Below are positions 53,301 to 63,564 of a stretch of DNA of 64,000 nucleotides, piece after piece. Under the pieces are notes generated by a model. It did not search any database. It was not told the origin of the DNA and saw only the letters and a list, made by a program, of their open reading frames with translations. A program made the position numbers and the translations under genes. Positions within the stretch are counted from its first letter, which is position 1. Each line of letters opens with the position of its first letter. Origin of the DNA: Fodinicurvata sediminis DSM 21159 (lineage in GTDB: Bacteria > Pseudomonadota > Alphaproteobacteria > Kiloniellales > DSM-21159); assembly GCF_000420625.1 (NCBI RefSeq), contig NZ_ATVH01000011.1, positions 1 through 64,000 on the forward strand, written 5' to 3'.

Positions 53301-53823
53301 AGCGGTGGCGACAGCAAGGTCACGGCAGGAAGATATACAGCCGGACACAGCGGAGGGGGACAGTTGGACACCACAGATCAATCTGGGCACGTCGGTCCTG
53401 ATACCCGAGAGCTACGTCAGCGACCTGCATGTGCGTATGGGGCTTTATCGCAGACTATCGACCCTTGTGGACCGCAGTGAAATAGAATCCTTTGCAGCCG
53501 AGTTGATCGATCGCTTCGGACCTCTACCCGAAGAAGTGGAGAACCTGCTTGAAATCATAGCCATCAAGCAGCTTTGTCGTGATGCCGGGGTCGAGAAACT
53601 GGATGCAGGACCCAAGGGGGCCGTTCTTTCGTTTCGCGGGGACAGCTTTGCCAACCCAGGTGCATTGGTGAATTTCATCGAACGCAATCCTGGAAAGATT
53701 CAGTTGCGCCCGGATCACAAGCTCGTCTACCGACGCGTTTGGGATCAGCCCAGAGACAGGATGAAAGGTGTGCGCCAATTACTCGACAAGTTGGCGCAAG
53801 CCGCGATGAAGCAAGCAGCCTGA
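50320..53823 (+). CDS. mfd: Transcription-repair coupling factor Mfd
   Basis: This 1167-residue protein recognises stalled RNA polymerase and recruits UvrA to DNA damage on the transcribed strand. The N-terminal third is the UvrB-like module, with GEYAMRGGIIDLYPAG near residue 165. A CarD-like RNA-polymerase-binding region follows (DDFVVHVDHGIGRYEGL around residue 490), then a RecG-like helicase with Walker A CGDVGFGKTE at about 641-650 and DEEQHFGVKQKE near 740, and a C-terminal autoinhibitory module. The start is not an ATG: TTG at 50320 overlaps the sdhE stop and gives a natural N-terminus. The alternative is an even later start, but the N-terminal UvrB-like module needs most of this length. 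Confidence 0.95.
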   Translation: MKLRDDLLKTPGRSTLGNVPEGVDACVLLQLLDNAVSKQVPLVHVCRDDARMARLAEVLSFFAPNLDILSMPAWDCLPYDRVSPHRDIVSQRIAGLSRLISDKPPAIVLTTVNALLQRLPPRELFAGRTLSARPSETLPPEQLTAFLNENGFQRVETVAEPGEYAMRGGIIDLYPAGEENPLRLDFFGDELESIRVFDPLSQRTTGKAELLTLLPVNEVVLDEETAERFRSGYRAAFGARVSEDPLYQAISAQRRHPGMEHWLPLFYEKLACLTDYLSDAPLSFDHQAEEARDARLESIQDFYDARRQMEGQEQLDGAPYHPLLPDRLYLTATEWDQMVEARPSLFFTPFDQPSDEGRRVADAGGRRPADFTSERKDSEGTLYKALAQFISQEQKAGRKVLIAGFSEGSRDRLHTVLKEHGLTRVAPVSDWQDAQALPSQQAGLVALGVEKGFGFGDLTIISEADILGERIVRSKARKRRSDNFLTEVSTLHADDFVVHVDHGIGRYEGLETLDVGGAPHDCVKVIYHGGDKLFVPVESIEVLSRYGSADTVAELDRLGHGNWQARKAKVKERLKETADHLIAVAAERELKQSESLNPPEGLYEEFCARFPYPETDDQLRAIEDLLNDLGSGKPMDRLICGDVGFGKTEVALRAAFIVAMSGKQVAVVVPTTLLARQHYETLKERFAGLPIRIGQLSRLTSSKEAAQVRQNLKDGTLDIVVGTHALLGKSVGFKDLGLLIIDEEQHFGVKQKERLKELRAEVHVLTLTATPIPRTLQLAMSGVKEMSLIATPPVDRLAVRTFVLPYDSVVIREAILREHFRGGQSFYVCPRLEDIAGVEEKLRKLVPEVRIGVAHGQLPGTQLEEVMSAFVDHRYDVLLSTNIVESGLDIPAANTLIIHRADMFGLAQLYQLRGRVGRSKQRGYAYLTLPQGRILTKSAEKRLEVMQTLNTLGAGFTLASHDMDIRGAGNLLGEEQSGHVREVGVELYQQLLEEAVATARSRQEDIQPDTAEGDSWTPQINLGTSVLIPESYVSDLHVRMGLYRRLSTLVDRSEIESFAAELIDRFGPLPEEVENLLEIIAIKQLCRDAGVEKLDAGPKGAVLSFRGDSFANPGALVNFIERNPGKIQLRPDHKLVYRRVWDQPRDRMKGVRQLLDKLAQAAMKQAA

Positions 53824-53939
53824 ATTTGTTACTTTCCTGACCCGGCGAAGTCATGGACAAGGCCTTGGGCTTTGCCTACTCTCCGCTGCAATCAGTCCAT
53901 GATCTCCAAACTCCGGCTCACTTCTTACCGAGGCAATTC

Positions 53940-55265
53940 ATGCGCCGTTCAGCTTATTTTCTGCCGACAATGAAAGATACTCCCAAGGAAGCGGAGGTTG
54001 TCTCCCACCGGCTGATGCTTCGTGCCGGCATGATCCGGCAATCCGCTGCTGGTATCTATTCATGGTTGCCGCTTGGGTATCGTGTTCTGCGAAATATTGA
54101 GAAGATCGTCCGCGAGGAGCAGGATCGCGCAGGCTGCCAGGAAATGCTAATGCCGACCATTCAGTCTTCCGATCTCTGGGTCAAGTCGGGGCGCTACGAT
54201 GATTATGGCCCCGAAATGCTGCGCATTCGTGATCGCCACGATCGGGATATGCTCTATGGCCCGACCAACGAGGAATTGATCACCGATATCTTTGCGCATT
54301 CGGTTCGCAGCTATCGTGAACTGCCAAAACTACTTTATCACATCCAGTGGAAATTCCGAGACGAGGTGCGTCCGCGATTTGGAGTGATGCGCGGTCGGGA
54401 GTTCCTGATGAAGGACGCCTATTCCTTTGACGTGGACCATGAAGCTGCATCGGAATCTTATAACAGGTTTTTCGTCGCCTATCTCAGGACATTTGCGCGT
54501 ATGGGCCTTAAGGCCATTCCCATGGAAGCGGATACGGGGCCGATTGGCGGCAACCTCAGTCACGAGTTCATCATCCTGGCCGATACCGGTGAAAGCCAGG
54601 TTTTCTGTGACAGGAACTTTGTGGATTATGATGTCCTCGGCACCGACGTTGATGCCGGAAGTGCCAAGCAGGCGGCCGAAGTGGTGGATTATTTCACACG
54701 CCTTTATGCACGCACGGACGAAAAGCACGATGTCGCCGCCTTTGAAGCGGACGTTCCCGCGGAACGCCGTTATGAAGGACGGGGTATCGAGGTGGGACAT
54801 ATATTCTATTTCGGGACAAAGTATTCCGAGCCACTGGGAGCCTTTTACACCACGCGCGACGGGGAGGAAGCCCCTGTTCACATGGGCTCATACGGCATCG
54901 GAGTCTCACGCCTGGTTGGCGGTATCATCGAGGCTAGCCACGACGATGATGGCATAATCTGGCCGGCATCTGTCGCTCCCTTTGATGTCGGGTTGATCAA
55001 CCTGCAAGTGGATAACGAGGATTGCACGAAAGCTTGTGAAGACGCCTATGCACGCCTGAATGATGCGGGACTGGATGTTCTTTACGATGACCGTGACGAA
55101 CGGGCAGGCGCCAAGTTTGCGGACATGGACCTGATTGGCTTGCCATGGCAACTGACCGTGGGGCCCAGGGGGGTGAAGAAGGGTGTCGTGGAGTTGAAGA
55201 ACCGGGCAACTGGCGAGCGTCAGGAGCTTTCACTCGATTCAGCGCTTGCGCAGCTAGCGGGCTGA
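53940..55265 (+). CDS. proS: Proline--tRNA ligase (short alphaproteobacterial type)
   Basis: This is a 441-residue class II aminoacyl-tRNA synthetase charging tRNA-Pro. It has [19 protein letters not shown] at the N-terminus, the class II motif 2 region [36 protein letters not shown], and a C-terminal anticodon-binding domain with [20 protein letters not shown]. It lacks the large editing insert of the E. coli enzyme, as expected for the short alphaproteobacterial type. The start is ATG at 53940 with a GAGG site; the frame from 53853 adds 29 residues without family similarity. It is followed, three bases later, by lolC/E. Confidence 0.95.
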   Translation: MRRSAYFLPTMKDTPKEAEVVSHRLMLRAGMIRQSAAGIYSWLPLGYRVLRNIEKIVREEQDRAGCQEMLMPTIQSSDLWVKSGRYDDYGPEMLRIRDRHDRDMLYGPTNEELITDIFAHSVRSYRELPKLLYHIQWKFRDEVRPRFGVMRGREFLMKDAYSFDVDHEAASESYNRFFVAYLRTFARMGLKAIPMEADTGPIGGNLSHEFIILADTGESQVFCDRNFVDYDVLGTDVDAGSAKQAAEVVDYFTRLYARTDEKHDVAAFEADVPAERRYEGRGIEVGHIFYFGTKYSEPLGAFYTTRDGEEAPVHMGSYGIGVSRLVGGIIEASHDDDGIIWPASVAPFDVGLINLQVDNEDCTKACEDAYARLNDAGLDVLYDDRDERAGAKFADMDLIGLPWQLTVGPRGVKKGVVELKNRATGERQELSLDSALAQLAG

Positions 55266-55268
55266 TCC

Positions 55269-56516
55269 ATGGTATTCGGATCCTTCGAGCGCCTTCTTGC
55301 CCTGCGCTATCTGCGGTCCAGGCGGCAGGAGGGGTTCATATCGGTCATTGCCGTCTTCTCCCTGTTGGGTATCGCTCTGGGGGTGGCAACCCTGATCATT
55401 GTCATGGCGGTCATGAATGGTTTCCGCGAAGAACTGCTTAGCCGCATTCTTGGGGTCAATGGCCACCTGACAGTCTATAGCAACCAGGAGCAGATGACCG
55501 ATTATGAGTCCCTGGCCGATAAAATCCGCAGTGTGGAAGGGGTGGAACTCGTCACACCGCAGATACAGGGACAGGTCATCGTCACGTCAGGAGATCGTGC
55601 CATAGGGGCCGCCGTCCGCGGTTTGTCCACCGAGGATCTGCAAGAACGCAGCGTTATAGCCGACAATGTTATGCAGGGCTCGATGGAGCAGTACAGCGAG
55701 CAGTCAGGGATTCTGGTTGGCAGCAGGATGGCGCAGAATCTTCACAAGCAGCCTGGAGATACGCTTACCCTGCTGTCCCCTCAAGGGTCCGAGACTGTTG
55801 TGGGGACCGTGCCGCGCATGAAGGGTTATCCGATATCGGGTACCTTCGAGGTGGGGATGTACGAATATGACAGCAGTTTCATCTACATGCCGCTGGAGCT
55901 GGCACAGACATTCTTTCGCCATCCTGATGCCGTGAATGCCATAGAGGTGTTCGTGAATGATCCAGACCAAGTCTGGAAGGTGCGTCAAGAGATCGCCTCT
56001 GTGCTGGGCAACGACTATCGCTATGTGGATTGGCAGCAGGCCAACTCCAGCTTTTTCAACGCCATCCAGGTTGAACGAAATGTAATGTTCATCATCCTGT
56101 CCCTGATTATCCTGGTGGCTGCCTTCAACATCCTGTCCGGTCAGTACATGCTCGTGAAAGGCAAGGGGCGCGATATTGCCATACTGCGTACCATGGGTGC
56201 GACAAGTGGCATGATATTGCGCATTTTCTTCATGTCTGGTGCTTCCATCGGTCTACTCGGTACTCTAGCCGGAGTCATCATAGGCATTCTGTTCACGGAC
56301 AATATTCAGGCGATACAGAGTTGGGTTGAGCAGCTGTTCGGAACTGCTGTGTTCAATCCGGAAGTCTATTTCCTGAGCAAGTTGCCGGCTGAACGGGATC
56401 CGGCGGAAGTTCTGCAGGTGGTGCTCATGGCGCTTGGCATATCCTTCCTGGCGCCATTGTTGCCGGCATGGCAGGCCGCCCGCCTGGATCCCGTGGAGGC
56501 GCTGCGCTATGAGTGA
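55269..56516 (+). CDS. lolC: Lipoprotein-releasing ABC transporter permease LolC/LolE
   Basis: This 415-residue inner-membrane permease of the Lol system moves outer-membrane lipoproteins from the inner membrane to the chaperone LolA. The N-terminal [44 protein letters not shown] is diagnostic, with a large periplasmic domain followed by three more membrane helices (near residues 270, 315 and 375). Only one permease gene is present, so it is the alphaproteobacterial single-permease type and may act as a homodimer. It overlaps lolD by eight bases. Confidence 0.95.
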   Translation: MVFGSFERLLALRYLRSRRQEGFISVIAVFSLLGIALGVATLIIVMAVMNGFREELLSRILGVNGHLTVYSNQEQMTDYESLADKIRSVEGVELVTPQIQGQVIVTSGDRAIGAAVRGLSTEDLQERSVIADNVMQGSMEQYSEQSGILVGSRMAQNLHKQPGDTLTLLSPQGSETVVGTVPRMKGYPISGTFEVGMYEYDSSFIYMPLELAQTFFRHPDAVNAIEVFVNDPDQVWKVRQEIASVLGNDYRYVDWQQANSSFFNAIQVERNVMFIILSLIILVAAFNILSGQYMLVKGKGRDIAILRTMGATSGMILRIFFMSGASIGLLGTLAGVIIGILFTDNIQAIQSWVEQLFGTAVFNPEVYFLSKLPAERDPAEVLQVVLMALGISFLAPLLPAWQAARLDPVEALRYE

Positions 56517-57198
56517 GCAAACGATTGAACGCCTGAAGCTGGATAAGGTCGTCAAACGCTACAAGCAAGGTGACCGCGGCCTTGAAGTGCTGAAGGGTGC
56601 GTCAATGACCCTGTACAGCGGCGAGATCGTCGCCTTGGTCGGACCGTCTGGGTCTGGAAAATCGACACTCCTGCACATCGCCGGTCTCCTGGAAAAGCCT
56701 GACGAGGGCCGTATAGAGATTGCCGGTCAGGAAACACAGACACTTTCGGATCGTGAACGAACGGCGATTCGTCGACGCCGTATCGGGTTTGTCTATCAGT
56801 ATCATCATTTGCTGCCGGAGTTCACGGCCCTGGAAAACCTGATTGTTCCCCAGATGATTGCTGGACTGAACAAACGCAAGGCAGCCGAGCACGCGCGGGA
56901 GCTGCTGAAGCTGGTTGGCCTGGGCGAGCGTATCGAACACAGACCAGCGCGGCTGTCCGGAGGTGAGCAGCAGCGTGTGGCACTGGCACGGGCAATAATC
57001 AATCGTCCATCGCTTGTGCTGGCTGATGAACCCACAGGCAATCTTGATCCGGAAACCGCCGACAGCGTATTCGACCTGCTTCAGAAACTGGTTCGGGGCA
57101 CGGGTGTCGCTGCCATGATAGCCACCCACAATCTGGAGTTGGCCCGAAGCATGGACAGGATATTGCTTGTCGAGGACGGTCAGCTGGTCGAAGGCTGA
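56509..57198 (+). CDS. lolD: Lipoprotein-releasing ABC transporter ATPase LolD
   Basis: This 229-residue ATPase powers the Lol permease. It has the Walker A motif GPSGSGKST, the signature [17 protein letters not shown], the Walker [13 protein letters not shown] and an H-loop in MIATHNLEL, a family-typical set. The start is the ATG at 56509, which lies inside the permease reading frame, so the two genes are translationally coupled. dnaE follows 66 bases downstream. Confidence 0.97.
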   Translation: MSEQTIERLKLDKVVKRYKQGDRGLEVLKGASMTLYSGEIVALVGPSGSGKSTLLHIAGLLEKPDEGRIEIAGQETQTLSDRERTAIRRRRIGFVYQYHHLLPEFTALENLIVPQMIAGLNKRKAAEHARELLKLVGLGERIEHRPARLSGGEQQRVALARAIINRPSLVLADEPTGNLDPETADSVFDLLQKLVRGTGVAAMIATHNLELARSMDRILLVEDGQLVEG

Positions 57199-57264
57199 CT
57201 TATTATCAAAGATCGGCAGGAATAAACTGCGGATCCTACTGCCCATGAACGGAGTCCAGGTAGC

Positions 57265-60200
57265 ATGGCTCATTCAGATTTTGTACACCTGCGCGTTCAC
57301 AGCGCCTATTCCCTTTCTGAAGGTGCCATTCGGCTGAAGCAATTGATCTCGCTTTGTCGAGATCATGCCATGCCTGCCGTTGCCATGACTGATACCGGCA
57401 ACCTGTTTGGTGCCCTCGAGTTCTCCATGGCGGCAACCGATCAGGGTGTGCAGCCTATCGTGGGAACCGTCATGGGCGTAAGGCTTGAAGCCGCTGGCCC
57501 CTTTGGCGAGCCGAGTGGTGCGCCCTATAAAGTTGTGCTGCTTGTCCGTGACGAGCAGGGGTATCGCAATCTTCTCAAGCTGATCAGCAAGTCTTTCCTG
57601 GAAACACCGGATGGTGACCATCCGCACGTTCTGCTTGATACCCTGATAAAGCATAATTCCGGGCTGATCCTTCTGACAGGCGGTATTGATGGACCGATCG
57701 CGGACAGTCTTCTGGCAAACAGGGGCGAGCAGGCTGAAAATTTACTTTTGCAGCTGCAGGAAACCTTCTCGGATCGTCTGTACATTGAATTGCAGCGTCA
57801 TGGCTTGTCCGAAGAGGATCAGGTCGAACAGCAGTTGGTTGAATTGGCATACCGGCACGAGATTCCGCTCGTCGCCACCAATGATGCCTTCTTTCCCACA
57901 CGGGACCAGCATGAAGCCCATGATGCCCTGATCTGCATTGCTGAAAGCACTTATGTGGTGGAGAGCAATCGGCGGCAATTGACGCCAGAGCACTACTTCA
58001 AGTCAGCCGAGGAGATGCGCGCACTTTTTAGCGATCTGCCGGAAGCCGTCGACAACACCATCGTGATTGCGCGTCGCTGTTCCTATTTCCCGGAAAAGGT
58101 GGACCCCATTCTTCCCGCCTTTCCCAGTGAGGCTGACCGCAGCGAAACCGAAGAACTGAAGGTGCAGTCGCGAGACGGCCTGGAGCGTCGTCTGGAAGAG
58201 CACGTTTTCCTGCCGGATGAAGAGGAATCTGAACGAGGTGAAAAGGCGGAACCCTATCGTAACCGGCTGGAATACGAACTGGGCATCATCGAGCAGATGG
58301 GGTTTCCCGGCTATTTCCTGATCGTGGCGGATTTCATCAAATGGGCCAAGAGCCAGGGCATTCCCGTGGGCCCTGGACGTGGGTCAGGTGCCGGTTCCGT
58401 GGTGGCCTGGGCCCTGACGATTACCGATCTGGATCCCTTGCGTTGGGGATTGCTCTTCGAGCGTTTCCTGAACCCGGAACGCATCTCGATGCCGGACTTC
58501 GATGTGGACTTCTGTCAGGAGCGCCGGGATGAGGTCATAAGCTATGTCCAGCAGCAATACGGAAGTGACATGGTGGCTCAGATCATCACTTTCGGAAAAC
58601 TGCAGGCACGGGCTGTCTTGCGCGATGTAGGCCGTGTTCTGCAGTTGCCTTATGGACTTGTGGACCGTCTCTGCAAGATGGTGCCCAATAATCCGGCCAA
58701 TCCCGTAACCCTGCAGGAAGCCATAGATGGTGAGCCGCGTCTGCAGGAAGCGATGGAGAGCGAAGAGCAGATACGGCGGATGATTGATATCGCGCTGAAG
58801 CTGGAAGGTCTCTATCGCCACGCCTCAACCCATGCTGCAGGTGTCGTCATTGGCGACCGGCCTCTGGATGAATTGATACCTCTGTATCGCGATCCTCGCT
58901 CGGACATGCCGGTAACTCAGTTCAACATGAAGTATGTGGAGCTGGCAGGCCTGGTGAAGTTCGATTTTCTTGGACTCAAAACCCTGTCTGTCCTGGCCAG
59001 GGCAAGAGACCTGATTCAACTGCAGCAGCCCGAATTCGATCTTGAGGGTATGCCGCTTGATGATGTGGGTGCCTATGAACTGATGAGCCGGGGAGAGACT
59101 GTTGGTGTCTTCCAGTTGGAATCCTCCGGCATGCGGGATGCCCTGCGTCGTCTGAAGCCCGACCGTTTTGAAGACGTGATCGCCATGGTTGCGCTTTATC
59201 GCCCAGGGCCGATGGAGAACATTCCCTCCTACATTCGCCGCAAGAAAGGCGAGGAAGAGCCGGATTACCTCTATCCCACGCTTGAGCCCATCCTGCGCGA
59301 GACCTTCGGGATCATGATCTATCAGGAACAGGTCATGCAGATCGCGCAGGAGCTGGCCGGCTATTCCCTGGGCGCCGCTGACATGCTGCGCCGTGCCATG
59401 GGCAAGAAGATCAAGTCCGAGATGGACGCCCAGCGTGAAATCTTCGTGGAGGGCGCTGTCGCCAAGGGCGTGGAGGAACAGAAAGCGCGTTCCATTTTCG
59501 AGTTGGTGAACAAGTTTGCCGGATATGGCTTCAACAAGAGCCACGCTGCAGCCTATGCGCTTGTGGCCTACCAGACGGCTTATCTGAAAGCCAACTATCC
59601 AGTCGAGTTTATGGCGGCGTCCATGACATTCGAGTTGGGCAATACCGACAAGTTGAACGTCTTCAGGCAGGAATTGGTGCGCATGGGGGTTCCATTGCTG
59701 ACCCCCGACATCAACCGCTCGCATGCGGAGTTTTCCGTCGAATTGCTTCCGGACGGGCAGGGGAAGGGAATCCGCTACGCCCTGGGTGCGATCAAGAATG
59801 TTGGCTCCACTGCCATGGAGGCGCTGGTTCAGGAGCGCGAGGCCAACGGCCCTTACCGCTCTCTCTCGGACCTCGCGCAGCGTCTTGATGCAAGACAGAT
59901 CAACAAGCGCGCCATTGAGAATCTGGCCTGCGCTGGTGCCTTTGACAGCCTGAACAGCAATCGCCAACAGGTATTCCTCGCAGCCGAAACATTGGTGCGG
60001 CAGGCGGCCAGTGCCGCCACGGAGCGCGATGCAGGCCAATTCAGCCTTCTAGGTGGAAATGGCGACCAGGCCAATGAAGATATACGACTTTCGCCGGTGA
60101 GCGACTGGCCGGCCATGGAGAGACTCAAGCACGAATTTGAAGCCATTGGCTTCTATCTCTCTGCGCATCCCCTGGATTCCTATGAAAATCTCTTGCAGCG

Positions 60201-60738
60201 CCGTCGCGTCGTTTCTTTTGCGGAATTGCCGCGGGCGATCGCCGGCGGGCAGAGCCGTCAGGCACTTGCTGGTATCATCGTGGCGAAGCAGGAGCGCACC
60301 TCGAAGAAGGGTAGTCGTTTCGCCTTCGTTCAGATGTCCGATGCCAGCGGTGTTTTCGAAGTCACTGTTTTCTCAGAATTGCTGGGGCGTTGCCGGGAGT
60401 TGCTTGAAAGCGGGCGTCCGCTGCTTGTTACGGTGTCCGTCGAGCGGCAGGCCGAAGGCGATGACCTTCGGCTGACTGCGCAGGATTTCGAAGACTTGGA
60501 GGAATCCCTTGCCAAGACGGCGGCTGGATTGAAGGTCTATCTGGAGGGTGAGGCGCCCTTACAGGATCTGCGGAACCTGCTGGATCGGGAAACACGGGGC
60601 CGCAGCCAGGTTACCCTGGTGCTGACACTTTCCGATGGCCGTGAAGTGGAATTGGATCTGCCTGGGGGTTTTTCCCTGTCAGCGGGCGGACGACAAGCCA
60701 TAAAGTCGATACCTGGCGTCGTTGTCGAGGATCTCTGA
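57265..60738 (+). CDS. dnaE: DNA polymerase III alpha subunit
   Basis: This 1157-residue replicative polymerase subunit has an N-terminal PHP domain (LRVHSAYSLSEGAI), the polymerase core with MPDFDVDFCQERRDEVI near residue 410 (two metal-binding aspartates) and VKFDFLGLKTL near 566 (third aspartate), and a FNKSHAAAYALVAYQTAYLKANYP segment near 755. A helix-hairpin-helix region and an OB-fold domain follow (GIIVAKQERTSKKGSRFAFVQMSD near 995). It belongs to the DnaE1 type rather than the short error-prone DnaE2, as judged from length and context. It ends at a hairpin terminator. Confidence 0.96.
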   Translation: MAHSDFVHLRVHSAYSLSEGAIRLKQLISLCRDHAMPAVAMTDTGNLFGALEFSMAATDQGVQPIVGTVMGVRLEAAGPFGEPSGAPYKVVLLVRDEQGYRNLLKLISKSFLETPDGDHPHVLLDTLIKHNSGLILLTGGIDGPIADSLLANRGEQAENLLLQLQETFSDRLYIELQRHGLSEEDQVEQQLVELAYRHEIPLVATNDAFFPTRDQHEAHDALICIAESTYVVESNRRQLTPEHYFKSAEEMRALFSDLPEAVDNTIVIARRCSYFPEKVDPILPAFPSEADRSETEELKVQSRDGLERRLEEHVFLPDEEESERGEKAEPYRNRLEYELGIIEQMGFPGYFLIVADFIKWAKSQGIPVGPGRGSGAGSVVAWALTITDLDPLRWGLLFERFLNPERISMPDFDVDFCQERRDEVISYVQQQYGSDMVAQIITFGKLQARAVLRDVGRVLQLPYGLVDRLCKMVPNNPANPVTLQEAIDGEPRLQEAMESEEQIRRMIDIALKLEGLYRHASTHAAGVVIGDRPLDELIPLYRDPRSDMPVTQFNMKYVELAGLVKFDFLGLKTLSVLARARDLIQLQQPEFDLEGMPLDDVGAYELMSRGETVGVFQLESSGMRDALRRLKPDRFEDVIAMVALYRPGPMENIPSYIRRKKGEEEPDYLYPTLEPILRETFGIMIYQEQVMQIAQELAGYSLGAADMLRRAMGKKIKSEMDAQREIFVEGAVAKGVEEQKARSIFELVNKFAGYGFNKSHAAAYALVAYQTAYLKANYPVEFMAASMTFELGNTDKLNVFRQELVRMGVPLLTPDINRSHAEFSVELLPDGQGKGIRYALGAIKNVGSTAMEALVQEREANGPYRSLSDLAQRLDARQINKRAIENLACAGAFDSLNSNRQQVFLAAETLVRQAASAATERDAGQFSLLGGNGDQANEDIRLSPVSDWPAMERLKHEFEAIGFYLSAHPLDSYENLLQRRRVVSFAELPRAIAGGQSRQALAGIIVAKQERTSKKGSRFAFVQMSDASGVFEVTVFSELLGRCRELLESGRPLLVTVSVERQAEGDDLRLTAQDFEDLEESLAKTAAGLKVYLEGEAPLQDLRNLLDRETRGRSQVTLVLTLSDGREVELDLPGGFSLSAGGRQAIKSIPGVVVEDL

Positions 60739-60750
60739 TCGCTTTCAATC

Positions 60751-60784
60751 GCAAGCTAGAAGCCATTCCCGGCTCTTGCTTTTT
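60751..60784 (+). terminator. Terminator after dnaE
   Basis: A two-part stem (GCAAG with CTTGC, and inner AGCC with GGCT, around ATTCCC) is followed by TTTTT. It lies 12 bases after the dnaE stop. The left arm has an unpaired CTAGA bulge, so the stem is imperfect. Confidence 0.7.
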
Positions 60785-60930
60785 ACCGGTTTCGGCGCTA
60801 TCAACCGCATCGTCTGAAAATCTCACGCAGGCTTCATGCGATCAGGCCCAGTGCATGGGCATCGCTCCGGTGTTCGGGATCTGTTTGACCCGGATCACTG
60901 GCCTGCGGCGGCACAACCGGAGAAATGAAA

Positions 60931-61785
60931 ATGGCAGTACCTAGTTATTCCATGCGTCAGCTTCTGGAAGCGGGCGTGCACTTTGGCCACACGACGCGCC
61001 GCTGGAACCCGAACATGGCCCCGTTCCTGTTCGGTGAGCGGAACGGCATTCACATCATTGACCTCGAACAGACGGTACCATTGCTGCATCAGGCCCTGGT
61101 GTTCATGCGCGAAGTGGCTGCCGGTGGCGGACGTATCCTCTTTGTGGGGACCAAGCGCCAGGCCAGCGAGATCGTTGCTGACGCAGCCAAGCGCTGTGGG
61201 CAGTATTATGTCAACGAACGCTGGCTGGGCGGAATGCTCACAAACTGGAAGACAGTGTCTCACTCAATTCGTCGCCTCAAGGAGCTTGAAGAGATTCTCT
61301 CCCAAGAGCAGACGGGGATGACGAAGAAGGAAAACCTGAACCTGACTCGCGAGCGTGACAAGCTTGAACGCGCTCTTGGTGGGATCAAGGAAATGGGTGG
61401 TTTGCCCGATGCGCTCTTCGTGATCGACACGAACAAGGAGCACCTGGCACTTCAGGAGGCACGCAAGCTCGAGATTCCTGTCATTGCCGTATTGGATTCC
61501 AACAGCAGTCCAAAAGGCGTGGGCTATCCTGTGCCAGGCAACGATGATGCTGTTCGTGCCATCAGTCTCTATTGCGATCTGGCTGCTGACAGCATCCTTG
61601 ATGGCTTGCAGCAAAGCATGGCCCGTCGGGGGGAAGATGTCGGTGCAGCCGAAGAGGTGACTGAGAATTTGCCTGAAGAAAGCGCTGAGGCAGAGCAGCC
61701 GACCCCTGAGACGTCAGCGGCAGAAAGCAATGTGGCGCCCGAGGGCGAGGATTTAGCTGAAGCCGAGAAACATACCGGTTCATGA
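60931..61785 (+). CDS. rpsB: 30S ribosomal protein S2
   Basis: This is ribosomal protein S2, 284 residues, part of the small subunit. The N-terminus [29 protein letters not shown] is diagnostic, as are [16 protein letters not shown] and [14 protein letters not shown]. The C-terminal 50 residues form an acidic extension ([17 protein letters not shown] and on), as seen in many alphaproteobacterial S2 proteins. The ATG at 60931 is chosen because its GGAG site lies at correct spacing; an in-frame ATG six bases earlier is too close. The leader 60785-60930 may hold an S2 autoregulatory site, but I recognise no motif. Confidence 0.97.
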   Translation: MAVPSYSMRQLLEAGVHFGHTTRRWNPNMAPFLFGERNGIHIIDLEQTVPLLHQALVFMREVAAGGGRILFVGTKRQASEIVADAAKRCGQYYVNERWLGGMLTNWKTVSHSIRRLKELEEILSQEQTGMTKKENLNLTRERDKLERALGGIKEMGGLPDALFVIDTNKEHLALQEARKLEIPVIAVLDSNSSPKGVGYPVPGNDDAVRAISLYCDLAADSILDGLQQSMARRGEDVGAAEEVTENLPEESAEAEQPTPETSAAESNVAPEGEDLAEAEKHTGS

Positions 61786-61835
61786 GTCGGCAGCCCTGTG
61801 TTGTCACGACAGAATTCGATTTGAGGGATTGAGAG

Positions 61836-62762
61836 ATGGCTGAGATTACTGCGTCGCTCGTTAAGGAGCTACGCGAAAAGACCGGTGCCGGCATGATGGA
61901 CTGTAAGAAGGCACTGAAGGAAACTGAAGGTAACCTGGAGGAAGCGCTGGACTGGCTTCGTAAGAAGGGCTTGTCTGCAGCTGCCAAGAAGGCGGACCGC
62001 ACGGCGGCAGAGGGTCTGGTCGCTATTGCGACGGAAGGCCAGCGTGGAGCCATCCTGGAGGTGAATGCGGAGACGGATTTCGTTTCCCGCAACGAGCAGT
62101 TCCAAGCCTACGTCAGCAAGGTTGTCGGCATCGCCCTGGAAAAAGGGGGTGACATTGATAACCTGGCAGCCGCTGATTATCCGGGCACCGGACGTAATGT
62201 GGCCGATGAACTGACCCAGTTGATTGCTACGATCGGTGAGAACATGAGCCTTCGCCGCTCTGAGGTTCTTTCCGTCGATAAGGGAGTGGTTTCCGGCTAC
62301 ATTCATAGCCAGGTGGTCGAAGGTTTGGGGCGTATCGGTGTAATCGTTGCTCTTGAATCCGATGGAGACGCCGAGAAGTTGTCTGCATTGGGCAAGCAGA
62401 TCGCCATGCACGTTGCCGCGGCCAATCCAATGGCTCTCGACCGTGATGGGGTAGATACGGCTGTTTTGGACCGTGAACGGGAAGTCCTGGCGGATCAGGC
62501 GCGTGCCAGCGGAAAGCCAGAGGATATCATCAACAAGATGGTGGAAGGGCGCCTGCGCAAGTTCTATGAGGAATCCGTTCTGCTTGAACAGACCTTTGTC
62601 ATAGATGGCGAGACCAAGGTCAGTGATGTACTTGAGCAAGCCGCGAAAGACGTGGGTGCGCCAGTGAAACTGACTGGTTTCGTGCGTTATCAACTCGGGG
62701 AAGGCAAGGAAAAGCAGGAAAGCGACTTTGCCTCCGAGGTTGCAGCGGCGGCTGGCAACTAA
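61836..62762 (+). CDS. tsf: Elongation factor Ts
   Basis: This 308-residue factor exchanges GDP for GTP on EF-Tu. The N-terminal signature [34 protein letters not shown] and the block [13 protein letters not shown] near residue 80 are diagnostic. The length is standard for alphaproteobacteria. It follows rpsB by 50 bases, a universal arrangement, and a hairpin separates it from pyrH. Confidence 0.97.
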   Translation: MAEITASLVKELREKTGAGMMDCKKALKETEGNLEEALDWLRKKGLSAAAKKADRTAAEGLVAIATEGQRGAILEVNAETDFVSRNEQFQAYVSKVVGIALEKGGDIDNLAAADYPGTGRNVADELTQLIATIGENMSLRRSEVLSVDKGVVSGYIHSQVVEGLGRIGVIVALESDGDAEKLSALGKQIAMHVAAANPMALDRDGVDTAVLDREREVLADQARASGKPEDIINKMVEGRLRKFYEESVLLEQTFVIDGETKVSDVLEQAAKDVGAPVKLTGFVRYQLGEGKEKQESDFASEVAAAAGN

Positions 62763-62770
62763 GGAAACTG

Positions 62771-62801
62771 AAAATCGGGCGGCCCAGGGTCGCCCGATTT
62801 T
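62771..62801 (+). terminator. Terminator between tsf and pyrH
   Basis: An 11-base perfect stem (AAAATCGGGCG and CGCCCGATTTT) with a 9-base loop, ending in a T run, lies eight bases after the tsf stop. It is a good rho-independent terminator. pyrH begins only 28 bases later, so pyrH may have its own promoter or depend on readthrough. Confidence 0.85.
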
Positions 62802-62829
62802 GTATGGAGCTGCAGGGAGTGAGCCCCCG

Positions 62830-63561
62830 ATGACTTCTGGCAAACCTGAATACCGCAGGGTTTTGCTCAAGATCTCCGGCGAAGCCCTTATGGGCGAGCG
62901 GGAGTATGGATTGGATTCCGCAACGGTTCAGCGTATTGCTGAAGAGGTGAAAACAGTTCACGAGATGGGCGTTGAGCTCTGTCTTGTGATTGGAGGTGGG
63001 AACATCTTTCGGGGATTGAGTGGTGCTGCCCAGGGTATGGATCGCTCAACAGCTGATTACATGGGAATGCTGGCCACGGTCATCAATTCCCTGGCCATGC
63101 AGAATGCCATCGAAACACTGGGAGTTCCGACACGGGTGCAATCGGCAATCCCGATGTCCTCAGTTTCCGAGCCCTATATTAGGCGCCGTGCAATCCGGCA
63201 TATGGAAAAGGGCCGCGTGGTCATATTTGCAGCGGGAACCGGCAATCCCTTCTTTACCACGGATACTGCGGCGGCCCTGCGTGCTTCCGAAATGAACTGC
63301 AGCGCCCTTTTCAAGGGGACCAAGGTTGATGGCGTTTATGAGGCCGATCCGGTCCAGATGCCGGATGCGAAGCGCTATGACCAGCTCGGGTATCTTGAAG
63401 TGCTTTCAAGAGACCTTGGCGTTATGGACCATTCCGCCATATCACTTGCACGAGAAAACCGTATTCCGGTGATTGTATTCAGTATAGCCAAGCCGGGAGC
63501 CTTTGCCGAAGTTCTCTGTGGCAAAGGTCTCTACACAATCGTAAGCGATGGGGAAAACTAG
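62830..63561 (+). CDS. pyrH: Uridylate kinase
   Basis: This 243-residue hexameric enzyme phosphorylates UMP to UDP and is essential for pyrimidine nucleotide supply. The family blocks [52 protein letters not shown] and [20 protein letters not shown] are all present. The start is ATG at 62830 rather than the longer frame from 62728, which overlaps tsf. frr follows three bases after the stop. Confidence 0.97.
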   Translation: MTSGKPEYRRVLLKISGEALMGEREYGLDSATVQRIAEEVKTVHEMGVELCLVIGGGNIFRGLSGAAQGMDRSTADYMGMLATVINSLAMQNAIETLGVPTRVQSAIPMSSVSEPYIRRRAIRHMEKGRVVIFAAGTGNPFFTTDTAAALRASEMNCSALFKGTKVDGVYEADPVQMPDAKRYDQLGYLEVLSRDLGVMDHSAISLARENRIPVIVFSIAKPGAFAEVLCGKGLYTIVSDGEN

Positions 63562-63564
63562 AGA

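Noticed and set aside
58825-60039. A 404-codon open frame on the minus strand inside dnaE
   Set aside because: It is an antisense shadow of the DNA polymerase gene with no recognisable domain.
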